Shown here in pieces: positions 21,267 to 31,704 of a DNA stretch of 43,231 bases. This DNA comes from Chara braunii (taxonomy: Eukaryota; Streptophyta; Charophyceae; Charales; Characeae). The position numbers and the translations under genes were made by a program. The stretch lies in assembly GCA_003427395.1 (NCBI GenBank), contig BFEA01000184.1, positions 2,038,006 through 2,081,236 of the forward strand, read 5' to 3'. Each line of letters begins with the position of its first letter. Within the stretch, counting starts at the first letter, position 1. The notes beneath the pieces were generated by a model. That model saw only the letters and a program-made list of their open reading frames with translations, was not told the DNA's origin and ran no database searches.

Positions 21267-22011
21267 ATGATGTTCTTAGTAAAGAAAGCAGATGAGTCTT
21301 CTACTTCCTATCCTTCTTCGATTGAAAAACTTTTAAACGAGTATAAAGAATTACTCACTGAACCAACAGGAATAACTGAGCGTGCAATAAAACACACCAT
21401 TAAAATTATTGTTGTTAGTAAGATTCCCAAGGGCCCTATCTACCGAATGTCTGTTAGGGAACTTGAGGAATTAAAAAAACAACTGCAAGACTTAACAGAA
21501 AAAAGGATGGATTCGCCCTAGCTCCTCTCCTTATGGTGCTTCTGTCTTGTTTGTACCTAAGAAGGAAGGTGAGTTACGTCTCTGTATAGACCACAGAGGG
21601 TTGAATGTCGTCACTGTTAAGAATGTTGAACCGCTTCCTCACATTGACGACCTACTTGACCAGTTACAGGGATGCAGGTACTTTAGCAAGATCGACTTGA
21701 AATCTGGGTATCACCAGATCGAGGTGGAACCCTCCGATCAGCATAAGACCGCTTTCCGGACCAGGTATAACCACTATGAGTTCGTGGTAATGCCCTTCGG
21801 ATTAACGAATGTCCCTGCCACTTTTCAGAGGTCAATGAATGAGTCGTTTCGTCAATGGTTGGATAAATTTGTCATTGTCTATCTCGATGATATTCTAGTG
21901 TACAACAAAACACTAGAGGATCATGAGAAGCACCTTCGTCTGGTGCTAGGAAAGTTGTGCGAGGGCAACTTTAAGATTAACTCAAAGAAGTCTGGGTTTG
22001 CTAAGTCATAA
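21267..22011 (+). pseudogene. reverse transcriptase of element C
   Basis: Frame 21267-21521 encodes the pre-RT block (LLTEPTGITERA) and the start of the fingers. One extra A in the A-run near 21499 shifts it out of frame, and coding resumes in the frame of 21547-22011. That part contains [48 protein letters not shown] and YLDD at 21880-21891. A TAA at 22009 stands where element A has Gln in the TQVLYLG block, consistent with CAA to TAA. Confidence 0.88.
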
Positions 22012-22626
22012 GTGTTATACTTAGGACGCATAGTAAGCGAAGAAGGTCCAAGGCCGGAAGAGAAAAAAATATCAACAATTAGAGATTGGCCACAACCTAA
22101 GTCTATTACTGAACTGCGATCTTTCCTTGGTCTAGCTAGTTATTATAAGAAGTTTGTCAGAAACTTTTCAATGATTGCTACACCAATGCTAAGATTGTTA
22201 AAGAAAGAAACTATCTGGTTGTGGGATAAGGATTGTGAGTTTTCCTTTCGGAAATTGAAGTATGCACTGACTCACTACCCTGTCCTTAAGATTGTTGACC
22301 CGCCTTTGCCTTTCATTGTCACCACTGACGGCAAGGGCTATAGGCCCATAGAATTTATGTCTAAACGATTGTCGTGTGACAAAGTCGCCAACTCCACTTA
22401 TGAAAGAGAACTCTATGCCTTAGTCTGTGCGTTGGACACATGGAGGCACTACCTGTTAGGGAGACACTTTACTGTGTACTCAGACCACTCAACCCTAAAG
22501 TGGATAAAAACACAGTCCAGACTCTCTAACAAGTTGCTAAGATGGTCTACATTCATTGACATCTTTGACTTTGAACTCAAGACTATCAAAGGTAAGTGTA
22601 ACGTGGTTGCAGATGCTTTGTCCTGA
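22012..22626 (+). pseudogene. RT connection and RNase H of element C
   Basis: Directly continues the RT frame after the TAA. It contains SFLGLASYYKKFV, then RNase H with IVTTDG (first Asp), STYERELYALVCAL and VYSDHSTLKW, ending ADALS before TGA (CGA in element A). Between TTD and GKGYRPIEF about 15 residues found in A and B (the ASQYGIG...QQDD segment) are deleted in frame, removing part of the RNase H beta-hairpin. Confidence 0.85.
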
Positions 22627-22960
22627 CGCAGTGATTTCTTTGGTGCAATTGTCTCTTACTTGGATGTTGGGAATGACCTGAAAGACCAAATTCGCCAAGG
22701 ATATGCTACTGATCCTATCTGGAAACCAATCATGGATATCCTTGTATGAGATCCGTCCCAACTACCCAACTATAGACTGCCTGATGGGTTGTTGTTCTTA
22801 ATTGACCAAACCGAACAAAGATTGTGTATTCCTCATAAGGAAGAGATTAAGATTCTGTTGACCGGGGAATGTCATGATTCTGAGGGTCATTTTGGTTTCA
22901 AGAAAACATATGGTGAAGTCATAGAACGTTTCGAATGGAAGGGACTTAAAGAAGATGTAC
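22627..22960 (+). pseudogene. integrase N-terminus of element C (before insertion)
   Basis: Continues in the RNase H frame with a TGA at 22747. The zinc-finger histidines are present (GECHDSEGHFG). The sequence is cut at 22960, between the His pair and the Cys pair of the HHCC finger, by the hAT-like element. Confidence 0.82.
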
Positions 22961-24263
22961 CATACTTGCGGCGCACCAGTGTCGTGCGCCTTGCGCCGTG
23001 CGCGGATCTAAGATGCGAGCGCACGTGCGCACACCGCGCACAAAACGCGTACAGGTGCAGCACACCGTGCAGGGCGCAACTTTCCTGGTGCGCCGCAGGT
23101 GCGCGAGCCTTCTTTTTTTTATTTTTTTTTTGTGTGTGTGTAGTGCAGGGAACTACGTCGCTGCGTCCGTAAACTTTGATCGAGGGCAGCGTTGCCCTCG
23201 AATGTATCCTTCTAACTGCCAGGCCAGATACATTCATGAGCAGCAACAATTTCGAGGAGACAATACGGCCTGGATCCGCGTTCCTTCCCTCCAACCAAGT
23301 TTTCGCCCTGTATGGTGGGCAGTGTTGCCCCAAATGTATCCTACTCTACTATCAGGTCGGATACAGTCATTATTGGCAGTGTCAGAAGAATGACAAAAAC
23401 AGTCTGGGAAAACAAAAGCAAAAAAAAAACAAAAACAGACCGGGGCGTATCTCGTATCTCCTACTCACACTACCTTCTACCCCCGAATACAACGTTCGGT
23501 CGTTATAACTGTATTTGAGGTATGTTTTCGTCTAGACACAACTATAATGACCATACGTTGTATTCGAGGGAAGAACGTAGGACTTTTCTGGATGTATCTA
23601 ACGACAATGATGCCTGGAATCACGCTCGTAGCTGAGTCTAGAAGGGTCTTAGGGCGTCGCTGCACTACTCCAGAAATGCACAAAAGACAAAAGTCTTGGC
23701 GATGTATCTTTACTTGTTCAAGGGGAATATTCACTCTCGTTTTGCACATTTCGAGAGTGGCGAGAGTGGTGGAGCGAGGCCCATTGTCAGGAGTATCCAT
23801 TGCCCAAAAACGGAGTCACGCCCCATGAGGATGTCACGGACGTTCACTTTTTTTTTTTTTTTTTAGCAAAAGCACCAAGGAAACACAACTGTCAGTTCTG
23901 TCGTTTTCTATATCTGGTAGTAATGAGAGGAAAGCAACGGTTCCACAAACGTGTCCTCATCATGACTGTATTGGACCTTTGAAAGGACTCGGATACACTG
24001 AAGATAGCATGGAGTTGTGTACAACAAACATGACAACACACCGAGTTGTTGGGGCAACACGGCCCTGAAAAAAATTTGCGCGGGCGATGTCCAAATTTTG
24101 GTTGGGCGTGGGAACTTCGATTCACCCTCTCCCCAACTTTTTTTTTTTTTTTGGTTGACCCCGAATTTTGCCCATGCGGCGCGCCGGGTGCGCGCGCCAC
24201 ATGCGCAATGCGCAGTGCGCCGCATGTGCGTGGGTGGCGCGCACGGGATGCGCCGCAAGTATG
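22961..24263. mobile_element. non-autonomous hAT-like element, copy 1 (1303 bp)
   Basis: Bounded by the perfect 8-bp target duplication AGATGTAC (22953-22960 and 24264-24271). The ends are a perfect 15-bp inverted repeat CATACTTGCGGCGCA, followed by GTGCGC/GCGCAC-rich subterminal blocks. Removing it with one duplication copy makes the integrase frame continuous, proving insertion. No transposase-like ORF is present. Internally a segment of about 55 bp is imperfectly repeated (23184-23238 and 23317-23372). Confidence 0.9.
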
Positions 24264-25445
24264 AGATGTACTAAAATATGTTCGTACCTGTTTAGTGTGT
24301 CAGAGAAACAAGCCATCGCATGCGAATCCCCTTGGACTTCTCAAGCCATTACCTATACGAAGCGAACCAAGTGAGTCTATCTCAATTGACTTCATGAGTC
24401 TGGTTAAAAGTCCCAATGGTAATAGTCAAGTGATGGTAATTGTGGACTGTTTCTCTAAATACGCTATGTTTGTTCCCTTACCAGCAGAAGCGCGTACTGA
24501 ACTTGTCATTCATAAATTTCAGATGCGATGGGTCACTGAATATGGGTTCCCTAAATCCATTGTGTCTGATCGAGATGTCAGGTTCACCAGTTTGCCATGC
24601 AAAAGCTGATGGAAGCTTATGGCACGCGGCTGACCATGTCGTCAGGGAGGCATCCCGAAACGAATGGCCAGACTGAACAGATGAACCGTCTGTGCCAGCA
24701 ACTTTTGCGTATGTATGTTAGACCCGATCAGATTGATTGGGACGAGAACTTACCCAAAATTGCCAGTGCATATAACAACAGTGTCCACACTTCCACTGGA
24801 CGAATCCCGAATGCACTTCACAAAGGATGGAAACCTAAACGTCCCATTGATGTACTAAACTGGGACCAGTTCCTTAGGTTGCCCCCAGGGACCCGAGAAT
24901 ATGCAATATTGTTCCAGGAGGACATTCAGAAAGTTTAAGATAATCTAAGGAAAGTTCAACTACGGATGATTGAATAAGCCAACAGGCACCGTCGACTGTC
25001 TACGTTCAAAGAGGGTGATCTGGTTTGGGTAAAATCTAAAGAGTTTTCATTGGAGGAAAATGTGTCCCAAAAATTGCTTCCTGTCTATTCTGGACCCTAG
25101 GAAGTTCTCAAAGTAATTGGAGATGCAGAGGGACCGTCTTATCGCATTGATATTCCCCCTCATCTCAAAACATATCCTGTCTTTCACGCGTCCAAACTGA
25201 TGCTCTATGTAGAAGGGAATGAATTTCCAAACAGACCCTCTATGATTCCGCCATCTATGGAAGGAGGATATGAGGTAGACAAAATCATAGAGCATGGTTA
25301 CTTCTCTACGGAGGACGTGGACGACCTTAGAAGTAGTTCAAGGTACGTTTTAAGTCTCAGGCACCATCTGAGGACAGATGGTTTAGTAAACGAGAACTAC
25401 TTGAAACTGCTCCTGATATTGTCGCTGCTTATGAACGAGGGTTAA
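24264..25445 (+). pseudogene. integrase core and chromodomain-like tail of element C
   Basis: Resumes with the Cys pair of the zinc finger, then SIDFM (first Asp), SDRDVRF (second Asp) and NGQTEQMNR (Glu), so the DDE triad is retained. A small deletion near 24596 shifts the frame. Stops occur at 24937 (TAA), 24975 (TAA for Gln) and 25098 (TAG for Trp of GPWPVL). The C-terminus retains FHASKLM, SMIPPSM and, in a shifted frame, the KVRF/DRWFSKRELLETAPDI chromodomain-like block. Confidence 0.87.
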
Positions 25446-25479
25446 AGTCTTAAATATTAAAGCGGTGGAACTCAAAATT

Positions 25480-25492
25480 GGGCCGGCAGGAA
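25480..25492 (+). other. polypurine tract, element C
   Basis: GGGCCGGCAGGAA lies directly before the TG of the 3' LTR and is equivalent to the tracts of A and D. Confidence 0.7.
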
Positions 25493-26548
25493 TGCAGTAC
25501 CCCTGTTCAGAAGTAGCCTGGGGCCCAGAACTCAGCCCCAGGCAACGCAAACATGAGTTGGTCTACGCTGGGCTATGTGACCAAGACATGCCCAGGCCTG
25601 AGTCTGTCATGTTTGGCTGTGTGGCCGAACGCAGCACACAGGAAATTCAAGGGTCAAAGTCAACTGTAGAGTCAAAGGTACAATACCCAGGCCCTTGGTT
25701 GGATACACTCACTTGTTGTGCGCAGGTACCCAGACAAGCATCCAGACCGGAGGGAATTCGGTTTCAGACCAATCTGGGCCTTAGTTTGCATCGAAATCAG
25801 GACGGCTGAGGGTGGTAGCATCCGGGGCCCAGACCCCGAGTCAACGCTACATAAGCGCTGACTTTCCTGGCTTTGACATTCATTCTGTCTTACGTCGATG
25901 CTATTTTCACGCGTTGACGATGACTCTGGCTCGACGCTGTGAAGCTGGCTAAGCGTTGGCTCTATGCTGACATTGTGTCTACGGCGGCGCGCTGCTGGTC
26001 CGGCATGGTGGCTGGCTTGCATCTGTCTTCTTGGCATGCTGACGTGGCAGCTGCCATGCGCTGTCGCTGACGTGGCTGCTGGCACGTGTACTAATGGTGG
26101 CTGATGTGAGAGCTGCCACGTATACCACTGGTTGACGAGGCGAAGCTATGTGACTTGTGTTTCTGTTCTGACTATCGTCATTCAGTAAGAGATCAAGACT
26201 GTGGAGAGATCGTGGATGCTTACCTGGTTGTCTTCATGCCGACATTGCTCCAACGCTGATGAGGGACTGATTAGACGTGCCACGTGGCACATTGAGGTTA
26301 CTTCAGAAACTCGTTCAGATCATTGATTATTGTGGTGGTGATTGTGGAGGGAGCCCGAAGAAGCAGTGGGCATTGTTTCTATCTTCCCCCACTCGAAGTC
26401 TTTTTTCCCTCCCATCTACCTCGTCTGTGTATGTCTTCTTTCTCTTGGATATCTGGAAACGAATACGATTATTGATAATCATCAGCTGGTTGACATTCAT
26501 CTAGACTTGCATTGTTGATGGCTGTCTTCACGATCTCGGTTCATTGCA
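25493..26548 (+). repeat. 3' LTR of element C (1056 bp)
   Basis: Begins TGCAGTACCC and ends GTTCATTGCA, followed by the CCCAT target duplication. It has the same length as the 5' LTR. It carries the same TGACGTGGC(A/T) pair (26040 and 26068) and G-box palindrome (26277-26290). Confidence 0.95.
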
Positions 26549-26553
26549 CCCAT

Positions 26554-27018
26554 CATCACCAATAAGACAGACAGGCATCCCGAACTGAGTGTTGCAGGCA
26601 CTCCAAACAAGGAATGGCCGACTATTTGGCACTTCTTAAAGGTGCTCAGTTGACAGTTGGGCAAACAAAAAGTACTTAGGAAGATTCAGGGTAGATTCAG
26701 GGTAGATTCGGGGGAGAGAAGAAATAAAAGTTAGAAAGGAGGGTATGACGACACGGGGTTTGAGAGGCAGGGCATAAGCTGGGGGTCAACAACGACTCTC
26801 GAAACGGGGAGTGCAGCTTCGAGACGAGGGGAACACCAGGAAACCATGTCCAATCCGTCAACTCTGACGCAGCCAACGAAGATGGACGTGGAATCCACAT
26901 ATGCACAAGTGGCGGGGGTGCAGCTCGGACCACAACAACTGCCACAAACACAACCGACAGTGGGAAGGGACAATACTGAAGACCAGGAGATCAGTCAACC
27001 GCTGGCTAAACTTGGTCA
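26554..27018 (+). other. probable LINE 5' leader, no gene
   Basis: About 465 bp between element C and the first LINE frame. It holds a tiny AGGGTAGATTC tandem repeat near 26685-26710. No conserved ORF. Assignment to the LINE is from position only. Confidence 0.4.
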
Positions 27019-28365
27019 ATGAGCACTTTATTTCCTCATGAACAGAATAAGAATCAAATCACAGGTGAAAATATTGAAGGAGAAAATCAAAGGCGACGAG
27101 GAAGAGAAACAAAAGTGGATGTGTGGGAGTACCCAGAGGAGGACATGGAAGAGGTCAACGCTTCATACGAAAAACACGCTGTGCTTTTCAACTTTTCCCA
27201 CAAAAGCAAGGACCTCTCATTGAACGACAAAAGGGTGTGGGTGTCGGACCGCCTCAGAGCTCTTCAAACTCTGCCAAGGATGAAACCAAATATATCCCTC
27301 CATAAGTGGGGGAGGAACATGGTTATGGTGTTATGTGTAGAGGAGAGCTACGCTAAGTACATCAATCTCTTGATTCCCTCAGCTGCAAGGGGTCGGTGGT
27401 CACCATCAGAGGATGGAAACCCCCTCGGACACCGTAGGGGAGGCAACCAGACACAGACAAAACATGCTGCGAGAGCACTTTTGGGTTCAATTTGACAACC
27501 TCTCGGAGGGCCTCCACAGCATGATCAGCAAACGCTTGGAGACAGCGTACCCCAATAACCCGGTGGTCTCATGGCTTACAGCGGGTTTGGACTTCCTGGC
27601 CCCAACCACGACTCCAGGATCGCATGCTTGAGCGTATTGTCAGGGGAACCTCTGGTGTTCCCAGAGGTCTGGCTCTTTCAGAAAAACGGACAAAGGGCGA
27701 CTGTCTTTGTATCCACAAAGACCAACCCGGCATGCTTCCCCTGCAGAGGGAGAGAGCACCTTGGGAATGACCCCAACTGCCCGGCAAACCAGTCAGCGGG
27801 AAGACGTCGGTCTCCCAATGAAACACAACTGGTTGAATGCGCAAATAAACTAGGAGTGTGGTATGTGGACCGGTCGGAGTTCAGAGGATGGATTTTCGAT
27901 GACAACCTGCAAACACCGAGATGGGTATGGACCCTGTCTGAAGCTCCGACGGTGAAACCTGGTATCTATCCTCCTTATGACAGCAGATGGAGAGAGGCAT
28001 GGGCGAGGAGGACGGAAGAGGAGGGGATCGGTCACCTCACCAAGCCGATAACACACAAGGATGCCATCGAGGAAGACAAGCAAAAACTGCAAACGATGGT
28101 GGAGCTGGCAAAAAGAGGTGAGGTGGCAGAAAAGGTTTTTTATAATATGGGAAAGCAAGACAAAAATAAGAGGAAAGGAGTGGGATCTGCTAGGGATACA
28201 AGGGAAGATCACTTGGAAGAAACAATGGAAATAGAAAAACAAGGCACAAATGGAAGTGAAGGCCGGAAGAGGAAAACAACAGGGGATGACGAGCCCACTG
28301 TGCACAGCCAGGAAGGAGATTCAAACTACACAGATGAGGATCAAGGTCAGGAAGGGGTCACATAG
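27019..28365 (+). pseudogene. LINE ORF1 (RNA-binding, CCHC)
   Basis: Frames 27019-27495 and 27571-28365 (joined by a frameshift near 27490-27570). The second has a knuckle CFPCRGREHLGNDPNC (C-X2-C-X4-H-X6-C) about residues 50-65, followed by a Lys/Glu-rich tail. ORF1 proteins coat LINE RNA and act as chaperones. The order relative to the endonuclease downstream supports the call. Confidence 0.65.
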
Positions 28366-28410
28366 GAAGACATCGACTGGCTACAACAAGATGTTACCGA
28401 TCTTGAACGT

Positions 28411-29412
28411 GTGCGGCAGCTGGAATTCAAGTTACAGCTGGCACACCAGTGTTACACCCGGAAGTTACATCAGGTGGGGGCAGGAGCAATCAAACGGCAG
28501 ATCGCTACTCCGACCAGTAACAGATTTGAGGCATTGCAGGAGAAGAGCGAAATGTCAGAATTCGTGGCCCAGCAGTATACCCTCAAAACCAGGGTTGAGG
28601 GAGATTCTCTTTATGCAGACAACCCCGAGTACACCAGGCAATTTCATTGGCCTGACACATACACATACAAAGTGGAACATCACAGCAATTCCAAGCGGGG
28701 GAAAATAGCCTCGGAGAAGAAAGAGGGGGAGACACAAACATTGATGGAACTGAAGGCACAAACTCAACCAGGTATGGCTGTGGATCTGCGCCGAAGAAAA
28801 GCCATGATGGAAGCTCGGGTCGCCTCTCTCACTCCCAAAAACGAAGACTTCGCTGCCAAACACACCTCGTTGCAGAAGATAGTGGAAGAACAGATTGATG
28901 CTATAGATGCAGCTGCCAGGGTGGATGCTAGGAAATTGGGCGACAATAGAGTACTCATCCCATGTCGCTGGAACATAGCTCATAAGGACTGGGAAATTGT
29001 CGTACACACAACAAGAGCGCTGGTCACGATCGCAGAGCAGTCTATGCATGATGGGTCTTTGACCATGCAATTCAAGGACGCACTCACTCCACTCTTCACC
29101 CTGGGAGGAGAACAAGGCAATATGGAGAAATATAAGGACGCAGACGGCTAGCATCACACAGTCGACCTGATACCAATAATGGTTAGGGTGTCAGACAAAG
29201 TGGCCTTGAAAGACGACCTGGAATGGGTTCCATGGCAGGTGGTAGAATCAAGTCCGTACGGATTGCTGGGATACGGAATGGCTTCGGAACGTGCAGCTCT
29301 GGCAAAGGCGCTGGTAACGAGGCACAGACTCTTCTTGGCGAACGTGGGGGGCTGGGGCAAGAAAATTAGCACGTTGGCTGAAAAGAAAGAGGCATTCTAC
29401 ATGAAGCGGTAG
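28411..29412 (+). pseudogene. LINE region between ORF1 knuckle and endonuclease
   Basis: Frames 28411-29151 (246 residues) and 29179-29412. The first contains a TSNRFEAL block, a phrase often found in plant LINE proteins, and is otherwise Lys/Gln/Glu-rich with helical character. The second is not recognised. Both probably belong to ORF1 or the start of ORF2; function is unknown. Confidence 0.45.
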
Positions 29413-29490
29413 AAAGACAACAAAGACAGATGGTTAAAAAAGTTGTAGGCGGACCCACTGCCTCAAGGATCAGCCTCGCTAGCACCAAAT

Positions 29491-30181
29491 ATGTGGGTCA
29501 TCTCATGGGATGTCAATGGTCTAGCCACTGTTCTCCAAAACTTTGCAAAAGTGGAGCAATGTTACGAAGGCTGTGGGCTGGTACGGCAGAAAACCACCTG
29601 ATATTATCTGCCTACAGGAAACACACTTAATTGAATCACCGGAACACAACCAAGTACAAAAGGAGATTTGTGGTCATCTTCGTTGGGTGCATTTTGCCCT
29701 ATGGGCTCCGACTTCGACGCCAGGATCAGCGGGCGCTGTCATCCTAGTACACGCTAACACAGAGGCAGCATAGGGCATAACCATAGAGAATGCACATCCG
29801 GATCAAAGTGGCAGGAGATGGGCGAGATCGGACTTTCACTTCAAACAGGAGCATTTCCGCCTGCTCTCAACCTACTGTCCAAATACCCGTCAGCATAGGG
29901 CAGAATTTGTCAATTCTCTATTACCACTATGTACCACTCCGACACACCTGATGTTAGCCGGAGACTGGAATGCCACGCTGGATCTGGCATTGGACAGGAT
30001 GTCAAGAGGCGCTCCTGGTATGGATGGAACGACATGGGAGGAAGTGGGCCCTATACATAACCTCATGATAGAACAACAGTTGATGGATCCATACGACAAA
30101 ACGAGGACCTGGCTTCTTCAAGGTCAACAACTCTCTTCTGGATACACACATAATGAAGCAACACATCGTGGGGACGTGTGA
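29491..30181 (+). pseudogene. LINE apurinic/apyrimidinic-type endonuclease
   Basis: Motifs in order and in changing frames: VISWDVNGL (catalytic Asn block), DIICLQETH (catalytic Glu block), LLSTYCPN, and AGDWNATLD (equivalent to GDFN). These define the exonuclease-endonuclease-phosphatase fold used by LINEs to nick target DNA. Frameshifts near 29540 and a TAG near 29771 break it, and the terminal SDH block is not evident. Confidence 0.8.
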
Positions 30182-30266
30182 AGCTTTTGGTACTCGTACC
30201 ACCTCCTTCCCACAACTGGTGGGGAGTCTATCCATAGCTATGGCCAAGGCGTCTCGCATTCTGGCC

Positions 30267-31192
30267 ACTTGAAGATCAACAAAGGAGGAGTTGGAAGCAG
30301 TTCTCAGACTAACAGAAAGAAACCTCATTGATCAACTAGGTTCGACGGATCAGGAAGAAGCGATGGAAGTGGCCAGACAAAAACGGGCAGAGTGGAAGTC
30401 ATGGAAAGACGCAGGCCTACGCCTACGCGCAAGAGTCAAAGAGTTGGAACAGGGCGACAAAATGACCAAATACTTTTTTCAAAAGATAAAAACCAACACT
30501 AAAAAAAAACTCATTGACAGGCTGAACACAAGAGACAGTCACATCAGCTCCGGAGCCTATGCTATCCATCGCAACAGACTTCTACAAGGATCTCTACACT
30601 TCCAGAGAAGACCAGTTACCTCAAGTTGCTTCCAGAGAAGACCCGTTACCTCAAGTTGCAGTAAGGGAGGCCAGAAGCAAGTTCTTGAACCACCTAGACA
30701 AGACTCTGTCACATGAGCAGTCCAAAGAGCTGGATAAACCACTCACTCAAGCAGAAGTTAGAGCTGCGCTGCATTCGCTACAATCGAACAAGACACCAGG
30801 CAGAGATGGGCTATCCAAGGAGTTTTGGTAAACCTTTTGGCCAGTGTTTGAGCAAGAGTACATGTCCTTTCCCACCAAAGCAGAGACACAAGAAGGCTTG
30901 GGAAAATACATAAGCACGGGAGTGGTCACCCTGTTGTACAAAAAAGGAGATCCAACGGACATCAAGAACTACAAACCGATTACGGTACTCAATGTCGTAT
31001 ATAAAGTGTTAGCCAAACTTCTGGCTAACCGCCTCAGCAAGATTACGAGCAGTTGTTTCCACATCGATCAAACGGGTTTCATCCCAGAAAGATTCATTCT
31101 CGAAAACGTCATGACTTTGACCAAATCAACTCATTACATCAAGCACAAGAGGCCGCCCAGGCGTGGCATTGAAACAAAGAAAATATTGTGAG
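30267..31192 (+). pseudogene. LINE reverse transcriptase, N-terminal half
   Basis: Contains the linker and RT blocks of non-LTR elements: KTPGRDGLSKEFW, GVVTLLYKKGDPTDIKNYKPITVLN, KVLAKLLANRL and QTGFIPERFILENV. A 30-bp in-frame tandem duplication (30599-30628 and 30629-30658) repeats SREDxLPQVA. The sequence stops before the YADD catalytic block and thumb, so no active enzyme is possible. Confidence 0.85.
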
Positions 31193-31599
31193 CCATGCGG
31201 AAGTGCTGCCCAGGCGTCTTGTGCGAGGTGGTCTGCAGATGCCCGAGGTTGAAGTGGGCTACGAGGGAGATAGAGCAGCCATCGCTGCTTGTAGCCAGTG
31301 TTAGACAGCGGCCATAGCCGCCATAGCCTAGAGTTAGTCTACAGCATGTGAGTGAGTGACTTGTGTGTGTGCGTGGGATATCCAGGGAGATCCAGTGTAG
31401 GGTGTGTGTGAGCAGTTGATGTGAATGCAGTGTAGGAAGGGAGGTGTGTAGGCGCTCAGGCGCCATAGCTAATCTGAACCGAGTTTGTATCCGAACTGTG
31501 TTCTCGACTTGAATATCTCTGAGTTTTGTGTGGGCACCTGGCTCCAGTTTGGATTGCCACCTGTTTGCATGCATGCAAAGTGAGAAGAAAACGAGTCTG
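31193..31599 (+). repeat. R-U5 fragment of an element A-type LTR
   Basis: Reverse complement of this stretch aligns along its length with the element A LTR from about 55 to 460 (shared blocks GAGCCATGCGGAAG, CTTGTGCGAGGTGGTCTGCAG and AACGAGTCTGATT). It begins about 45 bp downstream of the LTR TATA box, near the expected transcript start, and lacks the terminal GCA. U3 is absent. Confidence 0.8.
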
Positions 31600-31690
31600 A
31601 TTTCATATGGGACCCTGTGCCTGGTTCACCGCACTTGCTGCTCCCAACGAATAGATTGGAGCCTTAAAAAAAAAAAAAAAACAGAAAAAA
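31600..31690 (+). repeat. short dispersed repeat with A-rich tail, copy 1
   Basis: The 66-bp unit 31600-31665 (ATTTCATATGGGACCCTGTG...) recurs at 42692-42757 with about four mismatches. Here it runs into a 15-base A tract and further A-rich sequence, like the 3' end of a SINE or LINE. The parent element is unknown. Confidence 0.75.
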
Positions 31691-31704
31691 AAACTATTAC
31701 AGTT

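Larger units (their letters stand above)
16540..26548 (+). mobile_element. complete Ty3/gypsy chromovirus element C with nested hAT-like insertion
   Basis: A 10,009-bp element bounded by a perfect CCCAT target duplication (16535-16539 and 26549-26553). Two LTRs of exactly 1056 bp, a primer-binding site, a long leader, gag remnant, protease, RT, RNase H, integrase with chromodomain-like tail and polypurine tract are in the canonical order. A 1303-bp hAT-like element plus its 8-bp duplication interrupts the integrase. Coding frames hold several stops and frameshifts. In the first 150 bases the two LTRs differ at about 10 sites, so the insertion is not recent. Confidence 0.95.
27019..31192 (+). 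mobile_element. decayed LINE (non-LTR retrotransposon), 3' truncated
   Basis: Plus-strand order: ORF1-like frames with a CCHC knuckle, an apurinic/apyrimidinic-type endonuclease, then the N-terminal half of a non-LTR reverse transcriptase. It ends abruptly near 31192, before the YxDD active site, where an LTR fragment begins. LINEs normally lose their 5' end, so loss of the 3' end indicates a later deletion or insertion. Confidence 0.85.

Noticed and set aside
22961-24263. A transposase gene inside hAT-like copy 1.
   Set aside because: ORFs of 60-150 residues show no dimerisation or catalytic motifs of hAT transposases and overlap in opposing frames.
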